Source of the DNA: DATIJJ01 sp035478255
GTDB taxonomy: Bacteria > Pseudomonadota > Gammaproteobacteria > DSM-16500
Length of the DNA: 22,505 bases
Direction: 5' to 3'
Assembly: GCA_035478255.1 (NCBI GenBank)
Contig: DATIJV010000129.1
Span: 1 to 22,505, forward strand
In this document: piece by piece, positions 1 to 8,430 of the stretch
How the letters are laid out: every line of letters begins with the position of its first letter
How positions within the stretch are numbered: position 1 is the stretch's first letter
Made by a program: the position numbers and the translations under genes
The notes under the pieces: generated by a model
The model's input: the letters and a program-made list of their open reading frames with translations, nothing else
Told to the model about the DNA's origin: nothing
Database searches by the model: none

Positions 1-70
1 ACTCGCCACCGGCTCCTCACCATCCACTTACTTCGTAACATAATTGGATGGTCAGGAGCCGGTGGCGAGT
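1..70. repeat. GC-rich 26-bp inverted repeat (hairpin)
   Basis: Bases 1-26 and 45-70 are reverse complements with one mismatch (position 18). They are separated by an 18-nt AT-rich spacer at 27-44. The outermost 16 bp (ACTCGCCACCGGCTCC) match perfectly and are much richer in G and C than the flanking DNA. No T-run follows the right arm, so it is not a standard Rho-independent terminator for rightward transcription. It lies 35 nt upstream of the replication-relaxation gene, so a transfer or replication site, a protein-binding site or a mobile repeat are all possible. The left arm starts at the first base of the window, so the repeat may be longer than can be seen. Confidence 0.8.
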
Positions 71-105
71 GGCTATCTCAATGATGGAGGGTGTAAAAAG
101 AATTT

Positions 106-723
106 ATGATTTTGACTGAGAGAGATGAAGAGATTTTGAGATTTATAAACGAGTTTGGGTATTGTGATATTGCCCAGTTGATGGTGCGGTTTGAATTAAA
201 AAAGACGTGGATGTACCGATTGATAGAACGTCTGATTAATGAAAATTTGGTGAGGTATTGTTCTGTCTTAAACAGTCGTCATCGAATTTATAGTCTTACA
301 AACAAGGGTGCAACCTTCACTGATTTACCACCGATTGATGGGATTACTGTCGGGCAGTATCGACATCATGCGGCATTAATATACGTCTATCTGAAGCTGC
401 GCAAAAAATATCCCGATGCGGAATGGATCAGTGAACGGCGATTGCTGCAGGAAAAGTTTAGCAATGGATTGGGAAAGAAAGGCCATGTTGCTGATGGAAT
501 ATTACATTTTCCAGACGGCAAAAAAGTAGCGATCGAAGTTGAGATCAGCGTTAAGGCAAGGCACAAGGTCGAGAAAATCCTACGTGATTATTGTACGCAG
601 CTGACAGTTAAAGAGGTCTGGTATTACTGTGCGCGGTCTGTCATGCCGAGCTTGGCTGCTTTGTCAGCCAAAATGCCATTCATTAAAATTTTCAGACTGG
701 ATGATTTTTTAAATGTTGAGTGA
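106..723 (+). CDS. Replication-relaxation family protein (mobile-element DNA-binding protein)
   Basis: The 205-aa product has an N-terminal winged-helix-like segment (residues 1-65). It starts LTERDEEILRFINEFGYCD, followed by an RLI..L...NLV recognition-helix pattern and a wing ending RHRIYSLTNKGA. Next comes HHAALIYVYLKLRKKYPDAEWISERRL and a C-terminal half containing KKVAIEVEISVKARHKVEKIL. This is the layout of the replication-relaxation (Replic_Relax) family found on plasmids and integrative elements, where it accompanies mobilization or replication genes. An in-frame stop at 94-96 forces a start at ATG 106 or later. The purine-rich GGAGGG at 86-91 is rather far upstream (14 nt). The gene overlaps the next one by 11 nt, so the two are probably co-transcribed. 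The family assignment is from recognised pattern; the precise DNA target is unknown. Confidence 0.75.
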   Translation: MILTERDEEILRFINEFGYCDIAQLMVRFELKKTWMYRLIERLINENLVRYCSVLNSRHRIYSLTNKGATFTDLPPIDGITVGQYRHHAALIYVYLKLRKKYPDAEWISERRLLQEKFSNGLGKKGHVADGILHFPDGKKVAIEVEISVKARHKVEKILRDYCTQLTVKEVWYYCARSVMPSLAALSAKMPFIKIFRLDDFLNVE

Positions 724-2395
724 GCGATTTGATGATTATGTGAATGCGCATCCCAAGGAATGTTTGCGAGTACTGGTGATAATAGTCAGTGGTATCTGGC
801 AGACGCCTATTATGATTGTTTCATTGCTTTGCTGGATTGGCGCGAGACGTTTTACTGTAAGTCGGGAAATAATTCTTATAATTGGTATTACATTTCCGGC
901 AGTATTTATTTTATGGATTGGTGATTTTAATCAGATACTTTTATCAGGCTGGCAATTCAATAAAAATTTTTGGCAGTCACTGATTTTTGGAAATTACTGG
1001 CAGATTTTAAATAGTATCAAAATTACCTTTATTCTCGGTCTTTCACCGTTTTTTACAGCCGTTCTGAGTGTCATTGATTTGATGCCGAATCAGCCCTATC
1101 AAAATGAAATGCAGGCTCTGAAAAAAGGTAAGCATATCGTCACGTCGGAAATTAGCGATAAAGAGGCGAGGATCGCTTTAGCAAAAATCAAAGACACGGA
1201 TTACGATGCGACCGTATTGGGTGTATCAAAATACACGGGCAAGTGCGTGACAATTCCAGACTGGTATATCAATCAGGTATTACTGGTGTTGGGTACAACA
1301 GGGAGTGGTAAAACAATCACGCTAAGACGATTTTATCAGCGAGCGATTATGAAAGGTTATCCATTGATTATTGTTGATGGGAAGCCTGATCCGGCAAACA
1401 TTGAATGGTTGATGAATCTGGCTGAAAAACACAACCGAAAATTTTTTGGGTTCAATTGCGGCAATTATTTACCATACGATCCGTTGTCAAATGGTGGCCA
1501 TACGGAGCTTAAGGACAAGATCATCAGTTTGAAAGATGAATGGTCGAGTGATCATTATCGCTCAATCGCAGAAGATTATTTGCAAGCAACATTTGAAGTG
1601 CTCTTGCGATCAGGGAAAAGTTTTGATTTGAAAAGAGTGGTTGAATGTCTAAATTATGATGAACTGATCATACTGGCGCGAGAAGTGGATGATGACCGTT
1701 TAATGAGACGAGTCAAAAGTCTTGAGCAGTATGACCGGGATGATATTACAGGGTTACAGGCGCACCTTAATATTTTAATCTACTCGGAATTGGGAAAATA
1801 TTTCGATAAAAATACTGATACTTTTACACTGCTTGATGTGATTGAGCAGGATGCGGTTGTCTATTTTGCGTTGCCTGCGTTACGGTTTCCGAGCTTTTCA
1901 AAAGTACTGGGGAAGTTGGTGATTAACGATCTCAAGGCGGTGATCGATGGGGATTATAAAAAAAGGATTTTTACAGTGTTCGACGAGTTCTCCGTATTCG
2001 CTGGTGAGCAGGTGTTGAATCTTGTGAATATGGGGAGAGGTAAGGGTGTGCATGCCGTTTTTGGCACGCAAGGGTTGGCTGATTTGGACAGGGTAGATGT
2101 GGCGTTTAAGAGTCAGATGTTGAATTGTGTGAATACATTAATTTCTCACAGGCTTAATGATCAGGAGAGTGCGGAGACTGTTGCGAGTTGGGTGGGTACT
2201 AAGGAGAATTTTACTGTGACGGCGCAATTGGATAGGAAAAATGGGGAGTCGGGGATGGGGTCGGTGCGAATTAATAAGGAGTTTATTGTGCATCCGGATG
2301 CGGTTAAAAAGGAGCTTCGGATAGGGGAGGTTTTTTATGTGACAAAAATAAGTAATTATCAATATGATAAATGTATAGTTAAATATGTTATTTGA
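713..2395 (+). CDS. TraD/TraG-like conjugative coupling ATPase, membrane anchored
   Basis: A 560-aa protein with hydrophobic segments at about residues 18-45, 52-70 and 103-124. A soluble P-loop ATPase domain follows. Walker A is GTTGSGKT (194-201), Walker B is IFTVFDEF (419-426), and a FGTQGLADL element sits at 450-458, typical of the TraG/TraD C-terminal (TraM-recognition) domain. Proteins of this class sit in the inner membrane and pass the relaxase-DNA complex to a type IV secretion channel. At 560 residues with three membrane segments it resembles the shorter coupling proteins of integrative elements. The start codon lies inside the end of the upstream replication-relaxation gene, so translation is probably coupled. 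No relaxase or secretion-channel gene is visible in the window. If they exist they must lie to the left, or the module is a mobilizable remnant. Confidence 0.85.
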   Translation: MLSERFDDYVNAHPKECLRVLVIIVSGIWQTPIMIVSLLCWIGARRFTVSREIILIIGITFPAVFILWIGDFNQILLSGWQFNKNFWQSLIFGNYWQILNSIKITFILGLSPFFTAVLSVIDLMPNQPYQNEMQALKKGKHIVTSEISDKEARIALAKIKDTDYDATVLGVSKYTGKCVTIPDWYINQVLLVLGTTGSGKTITLRRFYQRAIMKGYPLIIVDGKPDPANIEWLMNLAEKHNRKFFGFNCGNYLPYDPLSNGGHTELKDKIISLKDEWSSDHYRSIAEDYLQATFEVLLRSGKSFDLKRVVECLNYDELIILAREVDDDRLMRRVKSLEQYDRDDITGLQAHLNILIYSELGKYFDKNTDTFTLLDVIEQDAVVYFALPALRFPSFSKVLGKLVINDLKAVIDGDYKKRIFTVFDEFSVFAGEQVLNLVNMGRGKGVHAVFGTQGLADLDRVDVAFKSQMLNCVNTLISHRLNDQESAETVASWVGTKENFTVTAQLDRKNGESGMGSVRINKEFIVHPDAVKKELRIGEVFYVTKISNYQYDKCIVKYVI

Positions 2396-2465
2396 TATTA
2401 CAAATAAATAACAATGAGTTAATATACATCGATATTTTTTTTGTAAATTCTGAACGGGAGAAATT

Positions 2466-3032
2466 ATGAATCATCTATTGATGGGAGCAATTTCATTCAT
2501 TGCCGGTGCGTATGTCAACCAACATTTTAAGTCTATCGATAAACAATCTGCTATTTTAGAAGAAGCATATACTTTAAGTAGTGATATAACAAAATATGCA
2601 AACGCTGTTTTATCTGACATTTCTATAGCAGTAGCATGTCTCAGCAATAACTTAGAAATCCAAAAAAACTTCAATTCATATACTAATCCATTTCCGCGTT
2701 TAAAAACTATTATAGATTTTCATTTGAATGCACCTCAAGAAATTCAAGAAAAAATAGACAGTGCATCTGAGAATATTTTAGTTTCTATGCGTCCGTTAAC
2801 AGAAGCAATAAATGGAGTTAGCTTTAATAAAGATAAAAAAGATGCTTTATTTTTTAAAGCTATATCTGATGCGATAGATGCTTCAAAGTCCGCAGAGTTA
2901 TTGCAAAATGAGCTGCTATTATATATAAAAAATAAAAATAAATTATTAAGGCTTTATAGCAGTTTCCCGGATTTATTTTCATGGTTAATTATTAGAAGTT
3001 CGTCATTGATAAATAAGGCCAAGGCTAATTGA
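2466..3032 (+). CDS. Hypothetical protein with N-terminal membrane anchor
   Basis: I do not recognise this 188-aa protein. It begins with a short hydrophobic stretch (MNHLLMGAISFIAGAYV), predicted to be a membrane anchor or uncleaved signal. The rest is helical and rich in Lys, Asn and Ser, with no catalytic motif that I can see. A clear GGGAG ribosome binding site precedes ATG 2466. The gene is visibly more AT-rich than the coupling-protein gene upstream and is separated from it by a 70-nt gap, which suggests an independent insertion. It converges on the small minus-strand gene at 3045-3293 with a 12-nt gap. Confidence 0.7.
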   Translation: MNHLLMGAISFIAGAYVNQHFKSIDKQSAILEEAYTLSSDITKYANAVLSDISIAVACLSNNLEIQKNFNSYTNPFPRLKTIIDFHLNAPQEIQEKIDSASENILVSMRPLTEAINGVSFNKDKKDALFFKAISDAIDASKSAELLQNELLLYIKNKNKLLRLYSSFPDLFSWLIIRSSSLINKAKAN

Positions 3033-3044
3033 GAGAGTTACCGT

Positions 3045-3293
3045 TTATTTAATTTTCCATTCGTGTTTTTCATCTGGAATGTACACAATATTTCTTGCTA
3101 GATTTTTATACGTCACCATCCAGCCGTGTGGTACAGGTGTTCGCATTATTTCTGCGCTTGAATCAGGTGTAGGTACTATCTCCCATAATAGGTCGGTAAA
3201 TGGTCGTGAAGGTGTAATAATTATTATTAATGCTGTTATAGCGAACATTAAGGGTATAATTAGCCAGACCGGTACAAGGTTCAAGTATTTCAT
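3045..3293 (-). CDS. Small single-pass membrane protein, unknown function
   Basis: An 82-aa product with one strong membrane segment (residues 7-27, VPVWLIIPLMFAITALIIIIT). A polar tail follows containing PHGWMVTYKNLARNIVYIPD and ending EKHEWKIK. On the minus strand, GAGGAG sits 8 nt upstream of the ATG at 3293. That spacing favours this reading over the opposite-strand frame at 3079-3333, which has no such site. The topology suggests an inner-membrane anchor with a soluble tail. I know of no family name for it. Its position beside a conjugation module suggests an element-borne accessory protein, but that is inference. Confidence 0.6.
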   Translation of the reverse strand: MKYLNLVPVWLIIPLMFAITALIIIITPSRPFTDLLWEIVPTPDSSAEIMRTPVPHGWMVTYKNLARNIVYIPDEKHEWKIK

Positions 3294-3492
3294 TATTAAT
3301 CTCCTCGTAGTGCAAATATTAGCCTATTTATAATTTTAGCTTCTTAGTTAATAGCCACTAAATTTCGCCTCTTTATTGTGAAAGGTGGGCAAAAGAAGTG
3401 AGCGCTAGACATTATCACTTTTTAAATAAATGGCAAATAGTATATTACTGAGATGCAACTTATAAACCAGCGCTGTGGTCGATCTTATGTAA
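3294..3492. other. Intergenic stretch with no recognisable gene
   Basis: Together with 3493-3682 this forms a 389-bp gap between coding regions. Apart from the ribosome binding site of the minus-strand gene at its left edge, I see no convincing promoter pair, terminator or open frame in this part. Confidence 0.5.
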
Positions 3493-3642
3493 CGGCAACC
3501 ACATGATCCAGAAGGTATTTCCCATGGTGCCACGTCTAATAAACAGATTTATGATGTAATAAATAATGGCTCACTTAAGTATTTTCCTGAAATTGAGCAA
3601 AAATTGGAAATGTTTGTCGGGTATGGCATTATCATAGCTTGA
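3493..3642 (+). pseudogene. Possible remnant of a decayed gene (C-terminal fragment)
   Basis: After a stop at 3490-3492, one frame stays open for 49 codons to a TGA at 3640-3642. It reads like genuine protein, with segments such as HDPEGISHGATSNKQIYDVI and NNGSLKYFPEIEQKLEMFVG. There is no ATG, GTG or TTG early in the frame with a ribosome binding site. This looks like the tail of a disrupted gene rather than a functional small protein. I cannot name the parent family. It lies directly upstream of the DUF2779-type gene and could be debris from a gene that once accompanied the defense cluster. Confidence 0.35.
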
Positions 3643-3682
3643 GACCATAACCTATAGTCCAAACGCCTTCAGGTACTTGACC

Positions 3683-5665
3683 ATGACTCATCGATATTTA
3701 ACAAAGTCCAAATTCCAATTAGGGATGGAATGTCCCACAAAGCTTTATTATTGTGACAAGCCTGAATACTCCAACTTAAAATCTGAAGATACGTTTTTGC
3801 AAGCGCTGGCAGAGGGCGGCTACCAAATAGCAGCGCTTGCTAAAGCTTATTATAAAGACGGAATAGAAATAAAAGAATTAGACAATGAACAGGCACTTGA
3901 AGAAACTGCAAAATTACTCGAACAAGATTCTGTAATACTCTTTGAGGCAGCCATTCGCTTTGATAATTTATTTGCTCGCGTTGATATATTACTCAAAGAA
4001 AAAGATCATCTAACTATTGTTGAGATCAAATCAAAATCCATCAGTAGTAAGGATAAACCACCTTTCTTTGTATTCAAAGGCGGAAAAGATATTACAAGTA
4101 CATGGAAGCCTTATGTGTATGATGCTGCATTTCAGAAGTATGTTTTAACAAAAGCTTTTCCTCATTATCGAATATCAACTTATCTTTTGCTTGTGGACAA
4201 GGATTCCTCTAGTCCTACAAATGGCTTAAATCAAAAATTCCGAATCATCAAAGATGAGAATGGACGAGCAAAAATCATTGTTTCAAACGATTTAACACAG
4301 CAAGATCTTTCGAGGAAAATTTTAAAAAATATCAATGTTTCTGAAGAAATTGATTTTATTTTTTATGAAAGAAAATTTAGAGATTCGATGAGTTTTTCTG
4401 AATATATAAATTTTTTAAGTACTAACTATGTTTACGATACTCGGATTCCTCCTGTTCTCGGCTCAGTATGCAGAAAATGCGAATTTCGTCTTGATCCAAA
4501 AAGTATCGATACATCACTAAAAAGTGGATTTATGGAATGCTGGTCAGAAGTCTGTTCTCTTAAAGAAAATGAACCCACTGTCTTGGATATTTGGGATTTC
4601 AAAGTCGCTGATGATTTTATTAAACAAGGTACATACAGAATAACACAACTAAGTGAAGTTGACTTCAACATAAAAAAACATGACGAACCTGGTCTGTCTT
4701 CTCAACAACGACGCTGGCTTCAAGCAGAAAAGATAATAAAAAACGACAAGAGTGAATTTATAGATATTGTAGGGTTGAGAGATGAAATAAATAGCTGGAC
4801 TTATCCATTGCATTTCATCGATTTTGAAACAGCCATGCCACCAATTCCATTCAATAAAGGTGAAAGACCTTTTTTAGGGTTGGCATTTCAATTTTCTCAT
4901 CATATCTTGTATGAAAGTGGGATGGTTGAGCATGCAGGGCAATACATTAATGACAAAATAGGACAAAATCCTAATCTAGATTTTATCAGAGAATTAAAAT
5001 TAAACTTGGAAAATTCCGCTGGAACTATTTTTCGTTATGCCGCTCATGAAAATAGCTATTTGAATACTATTTATACGCAACTCAAAAATTCACAAGATGC
5101 CATTCCGGACAAAGATGAGTTAATAGATTTCATAAAACAAATAAGTCAGCCCACCGAAAATAATAAAGGTGAATGGGAGCCAGGCACACGGAACATGGTT
5201 GACCTGCTTGAACTTGTTAAAAAATTCTATTATGACCCGCTAACGGGCGGCTCGAACTCAATTAAAAAAGTTTTTCCTGCAATTTTGAATCGTTCCGCGT
5301 TCTTACAGGAAAAATATAGTGCCCCGATTTATGGAGGAAATTCTGGAATCAAAAGCTTGAGCTTTCCAGATCCAATGCAATGGGTTCAAAAAAGGAATAA
5401 TAAAATTGTTGATCCGTATGAGTTGCTTCCTAAATTATTCAGCGAGCTCGATCTAAGCGATGAACAAATTGAATTGCTTTTCCATGATGATAAATTAAAA
5501 GAAGGGGGCTCCGCATCTATTGCTTATGCAAGGATGCAGTTTACTGAAATGTCTGATCAAGAGCGCGCGGAATTGAGGAGTGCGTTATTGAAATATTGTG
5601 AGCTAGATACGTTGGCAATGGTGATGATTGTAGAATCATGGAAGAATATGGTTTTTGGAAAGTAA
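3683..5665 (+). CDS. DUF2779-type protein: Cas4-like nuclease plus DEDDy exonuclease
   Basis: From ATG 3683 this encodes 660 aa. An in-frame TTG at 3677 is only 3 nt from the AGG at 3671-3673, while the ATG has 9-nt spacing and is preferred. The N-terminal region resembles Cas4/RecB-like PD-(D/E)xK nucleases. D101 (ARVDILLK) and E114-x-K116 (IVEIKSK) form the catalytic core. C17 (ECPTK), C263 and C266 (VCRKC), plus C286 or C291, could bind an iron-sulfur cluster. The C-terminal half has RNase H-like DEDDy motifs: D380/E382 (FIDFET), AHEN at 454-457, D507, and Y638-CEL-D642. This two-part layout is that of the DUF2779 family. It lies 268 bp upstream of a type III-like restriction-modification operon on the same strand. 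Both inferred activities are nucleolytic, so a defense or DNA-processing role is likely. The biological substrate is unknown. Confidence 0.8.
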   Translation: MTHRYLTKSKFQLGMECPTKLYYCDKPEYSNLKSEDTFLQALAEGGYQIAALAKAYYKDGIEIKELDNEQALEETAKLLEQDSVILFEAAIRFDNLFARVDILLKEKDHLTIVEIKSKSISSKDKPPFFVFKGGKDITSTWKPYVYDAAFQKYVLTKAFPHYRISTYLLLVDKDSSSPTNGLNQKFRIIKDENGRAKIIVSNDLTQQDLSRKILKNINVSEEIDFIFYERKFRDSMSFSEYINFLSTNYVYDTRIPPVLGSVCRKCEFRLDPKSIDTSLKSGFMECWSEVCSLKENEPTVLDIWDFKVADDFIKQGTYRITQLSEVDFNIKKHDEPGLSSQQRRWLQAEKIIKNDKSEFIDIVGLRDEINSWTYPLHFIDFETAMPPIPFNKGERPFLGLAFQFSHHILYESGMVEHAGQYINDKIGQNPNLDFIRELKLNLENSAGTIFRYAAHENSYLNTIYTQLKNSQDAIPDKDELIDFIKQISQPTENNKGEWEPGTRNMVDLLELVKKFYYDPLTGGSNSIKKVFPAILNRSAFLQEKYSAPIYGGNSGIKSLSFPDPMQWVQKRNNKIVDPYELLPKLFSELDLSDEQIELLFHDDKLKEGGSASIAYARMQFTEMSDQERAELRSALLKYCELDTLAMVMIVESWKNMVFGK

Positions 5666-5830
5666 TTTTTTGCGAGGTTGGTAGCTAATTAAGTTACCTG
5701 AAAAATTGCAATAGTATTTTAGTGCAGGCTTTAAATAGGTCTAAAAACCCAAGAACTGACGCGAAATTGAACTAAAATATCCTACAGTATACAGTATTAC
5801 TTCAATCCTGAGCGTTTTGGTATTTTACTT

Positions 5831-5859
5831 TTGACAGGCCTTTCATGTCCACCTATGAT
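5831..5859 (+). promoter_or_regulatory. Candidate sigma70 promoter for the mod-res operon
   Basis: A perfect -35 box TTGACA (5831-5836) is followed after 17 bp by TATGAT (5854-5859), one base from consensus. It is placed 75 bp upstream of the mod start codon. No other good promoter pair was seen between the DUF2779-type gene and mod. This suggests that the methyltransferase and restriction subunits have their own transcript. Confidence 0.7.
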
Positions 5860-5933
5860 CACAGAGATCCAGTAAATATTTTTATCTGGTTGATTTATTG
5901 TGCTTAAAATTTACAAATAATCAGGGGTTGTTC

Positions 5934-8423
5934 ATGGCTGGAGAAAAAAAAACCACTAAAGGCAAGAGAAAAATTCGTGCGTATACGCATGAAGATAAGG
6001 AGCGCTTAAATAATCCGCCAGTGGGGTTGGTTACTCCAGATACAGATAAAGATGCGCCAAAGAAAATCTATGAATATGACCCCCATTTAGATCCCTCCTT
6101 GCAATGGACTGGCAAAACAGAAAATTTATCTTTTGAGGTTCCCACAGTTTCATTGCATGTCCATGAAAGAATTGATCCTTACACTATTATTCAGTCAGCT
6201 AAAAAGAAAAATGATAATGGAAACGGAAATGGTCAAATTTCATTATTTGAACAAGAAGCGGTTCCATTACGTGAAGCAATAGAATTTTATAAGCATAAAT
6301 CGGAATGGTCTAATCGACTTATTGCCGGAGATTCGTTATTGGTGATGAATTCGCTTCTTGAAAAAGAAGGGATGGCTGGTCAAGTGCAAATGGCTTTTAT
6401 TGATCCTCCATATGGAATAAAGTATGGGAGCAATTTCCAACCATTTGTCAACAAGCGAGATGTGAAAGATGGGAGAGATGAGGACCTTACTGGTGAACCG
6501 GAAACATTAAAAGCATTTCGCGATACTTGGGAGTTGGGGGTGCACTCCTATCTTACATATATGCGCGATCGCTTATTGTTAACGAGAGAATTATTAAGCG
6601 ATTCAGGAAGTTGTTTTGTGCAAATAGATGATGGAAATATACATCATCTAAAGGAGTTAATGGATGAAATTTTTGGAGCAAAAAACTTTATTAGTTTAAT
6701 TACATTTAAAACGGGAAGTGGATTTTCTGGCAATTATTTAAAAACCACTTCTGATTATCTGTTGTGGTATGCTAAGGATAAAAGTAAAACAAAATATAGG
6801 CAACTTTATTTAGAAAAATCTTCTGGGGTGGATAGCTATTTTGACAAAGTAAAATTGCTTACTGGTGAGGTAAAAAATTTAAGCCAAATTAAAAAAATAC
6901 CAGACGGGAGTCGATTTCTGTGTTATCGCCCACTTGTCTCGGGCTCATTTTCTGCCTCTACAACATTCGAGTATATTTTTAACGGGAAAAAATATCACCC
7001 AGGTGCTAATCGCTGTTGGAAGACAACAAAAAGCGGATTAGATAATTTAGTTGCCGCGAATAGAATTTACGCATCAGAAAACACTTTAAAATTTATTGTC
7101 TTTCATGATGATTTTTCTTTAGAAGAATTAACGCATGTGTGGATTGATACAATTGAATTATTACCTAAAAAATATATTGTGCAAACTACAACTAAAGTAT
7201 TGCAACGTTGTATTTTGATGACAACAGACCCAGGAGACTTAATATTCGATCCTACATGTGGGAGCGGTACCTCTGCTTATGTGGCTGAACAATGGGGTCG
7301 TAGATGGATTACGTGTGATACATCACGTGTTGCATTAGCGCTTGCAAGGAAAAGGGTAATGACAGCTACTTTTGATTATTATGGATTAGCATATCCAGAT
7401 GAAGGTATTGGAAGCGGTTTTATTTACAAGAAAATACCACATGTTACTTTAAAATCTATAGCTAATAATGAGCCTCCAGATCAAGAAATATCTTATGATC
7501 TTCCTGAAATTGATCGCATGAAAGTACGGGTAACAGGTCCTTTCACTGTAGAGGCGGTGCCAGCGCCAGTAGTAATGTCGTTGGATTGTAATGTTGAAGC
7601 TCCGGCCAATGATGCGTCAGTTTCTCGCTCTGGAGAAACTTTGCGTCAAGCTGAATGGGAAGATGAGTTATTTAAAACAGGTATTCGCGGGAAAGGCGGT
7701 CAACGCATTTTATTTTCTAGAGTGGAATCTCTGTCGGGTACGCGTTATTTGCACGCTGATGCAGAAACAAAGGAAGACGAGCCGCAACGTGTTGTAATTT
7801 CCTTCGGTCCTGAACATACACCACTTGAACAAAGACAGGTTGCGCTTGCAATCGAAGAAGCTCAATCGTTAGTACCAAAACCCAAAATTATTGTATTCAC
7901 AGCATTTCAATTTGATCCGGAAGCTGCAAAGGACATTGATGAGACTAACTGGCCAGGAGTGACTCTGCTTAAAGTTCAAATGAATGCTGATTTATTGACC
8001 GCAGATCTAAAGAAAAAAAAATCTAGCAATGAGAGTTTCTGGCTTGTTGGACAACCGGATATTGATTTAAGAAAAAATAAAGACGGTACTTGGCAGGTAG
8101 AAGTTTTAGGATTTGATTATTACAATACGAAAACAGGCATATTAGAGTCAGGAGGCTCTGACAAAATCGCAATGTGGATGCTAGATCATGATTATGATGG
8201 TAGAAGTTTATTTCCACATCAGGTCTTTTTTCCTATTTCTAGCGAAAAAGATGGTTGGAGTAAATTAGCTAAAAATCTTAAAGCGGAAATTGATGAAGAT
8301 AAAATTCAAGCTTACTCTAGCGCTATATCCTTGCCATTTGCTCCCGGAGAGCATCAACGCATTGCAGTGAAAATTATTGATGATCGAGGTATCGAGAGTC
8401 TGAAGATATTAAAGATCATATAG
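5934..8423 (+). CDS. mod: Type III-like DNA methyltransferase (Mod), adenine-specific
   Basis: ATG 5934 is preceded by AGGGG at 5922-5926 and gives 829 aa; an upstream in-frame TTG at 5898 has no such site. The protein would methylate DNA from S-adenosylmethionine, protecting host sites and giving specificity to the restriction partner. The catalytic motif DPPYGIKYGSNF (157-168) comes before the AdoMet motif DPTCGSGT (439-446), the beta-class order of type III Mod enzymes. About 280 residues between them probably include the target recognition domain. A long C-terminal extension of about 350 residues follows, with YDLPEIDRMKVRVTGPFTVE, GQRILFSRVESLSGTRYLHAD and a final strand-rich part. This extension makes it longer than classical Mod subunits. 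The res gene starts 7 nt after the stop, forming a tight operon. Confidence 0.9.
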   Translation: MAGEKKTTKGKRKIRAYTHEDKERLNNPPVGLVTPDTDKDAPKKIYEYDPHLDPSLQWTGKTENLSFEVPTVSLHVHERIDPYTIIQSAKKKNDNGNGNGQISLFEQEAVPLREAIEFYKHKSEWSNRLIAGDSLLVMNSLLEKEGMAGQVQMAFIDPPYGIKYGSNFQPFVNKRDVKDGRDEDLTGEPETLKAFRDTWELGVHSYLTYMRDRLLLTRELLSDSGSCFVQIDDGNIHHLKELMDEIFGAKNFISLITFKTGSGFSGNYLKTTSDYLLWYAKDKSKTKYRQLYLEKSSGVDSYFDKVKLLTGEVKNLSQIKKIPDGSRFLCYRPLVSGSFSASTTFEYIFNGKKYHPGANRCWKTTKSGLDNLVAANRIYASENTLKFIVFHDDFSLEELTHVWIDTIELLPKKYIVQTTTKVLQRCILMTTDPGDLIFDPTCGSGTSAYVAEQWGRRWITCDTSRVALALARKRVMTATFDYYGLAYPDEGIGSGFIYKKIPHVTLKSIANNEPPDQEISYDLPEIDRMKVRVTGPFTVEAVPAPVVMSLDCNVEAPANDASVSRSGETLRQAEWEDELFKTGIRGKGGQRILFSRVESLSGTRYLHADAETKEDEPQRVVISFGPEHTPLEQRQVALAIEEAQSLVPKPKIIVFTAFQFDPEAAKDIDETNWPGVTLLKVQMNADLLTADLKKKKSSNESFWLVGQPDIDLRKNKDGTWQVEVLGFDYYNTKTGILESGGSDKIAMWMLDHDYDGRSLFPHQVFFPISSEKDGWSKLAKNLKAEIDEDKIQAYSSAISLPFAPGEHQRIAVKIIDDRGIESLKILKII

Positions 8424-8430
8424 GTATATA

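Noticed and set aside
3079..3333. Plus-strand open frame opposite the small membrane protein gene
   Set aside because: It has no ribosome binding site and mirrors the minus-strand gene, which has GAGGAG at correct spacing and a clear membrane segment.
3683..5665. CRISPR adaptation Cas4
   Set aside because: There are no cas1, cas2 or repeat arrays in the window, and the fused DEDDy domain fits the DUF2779 family instead.
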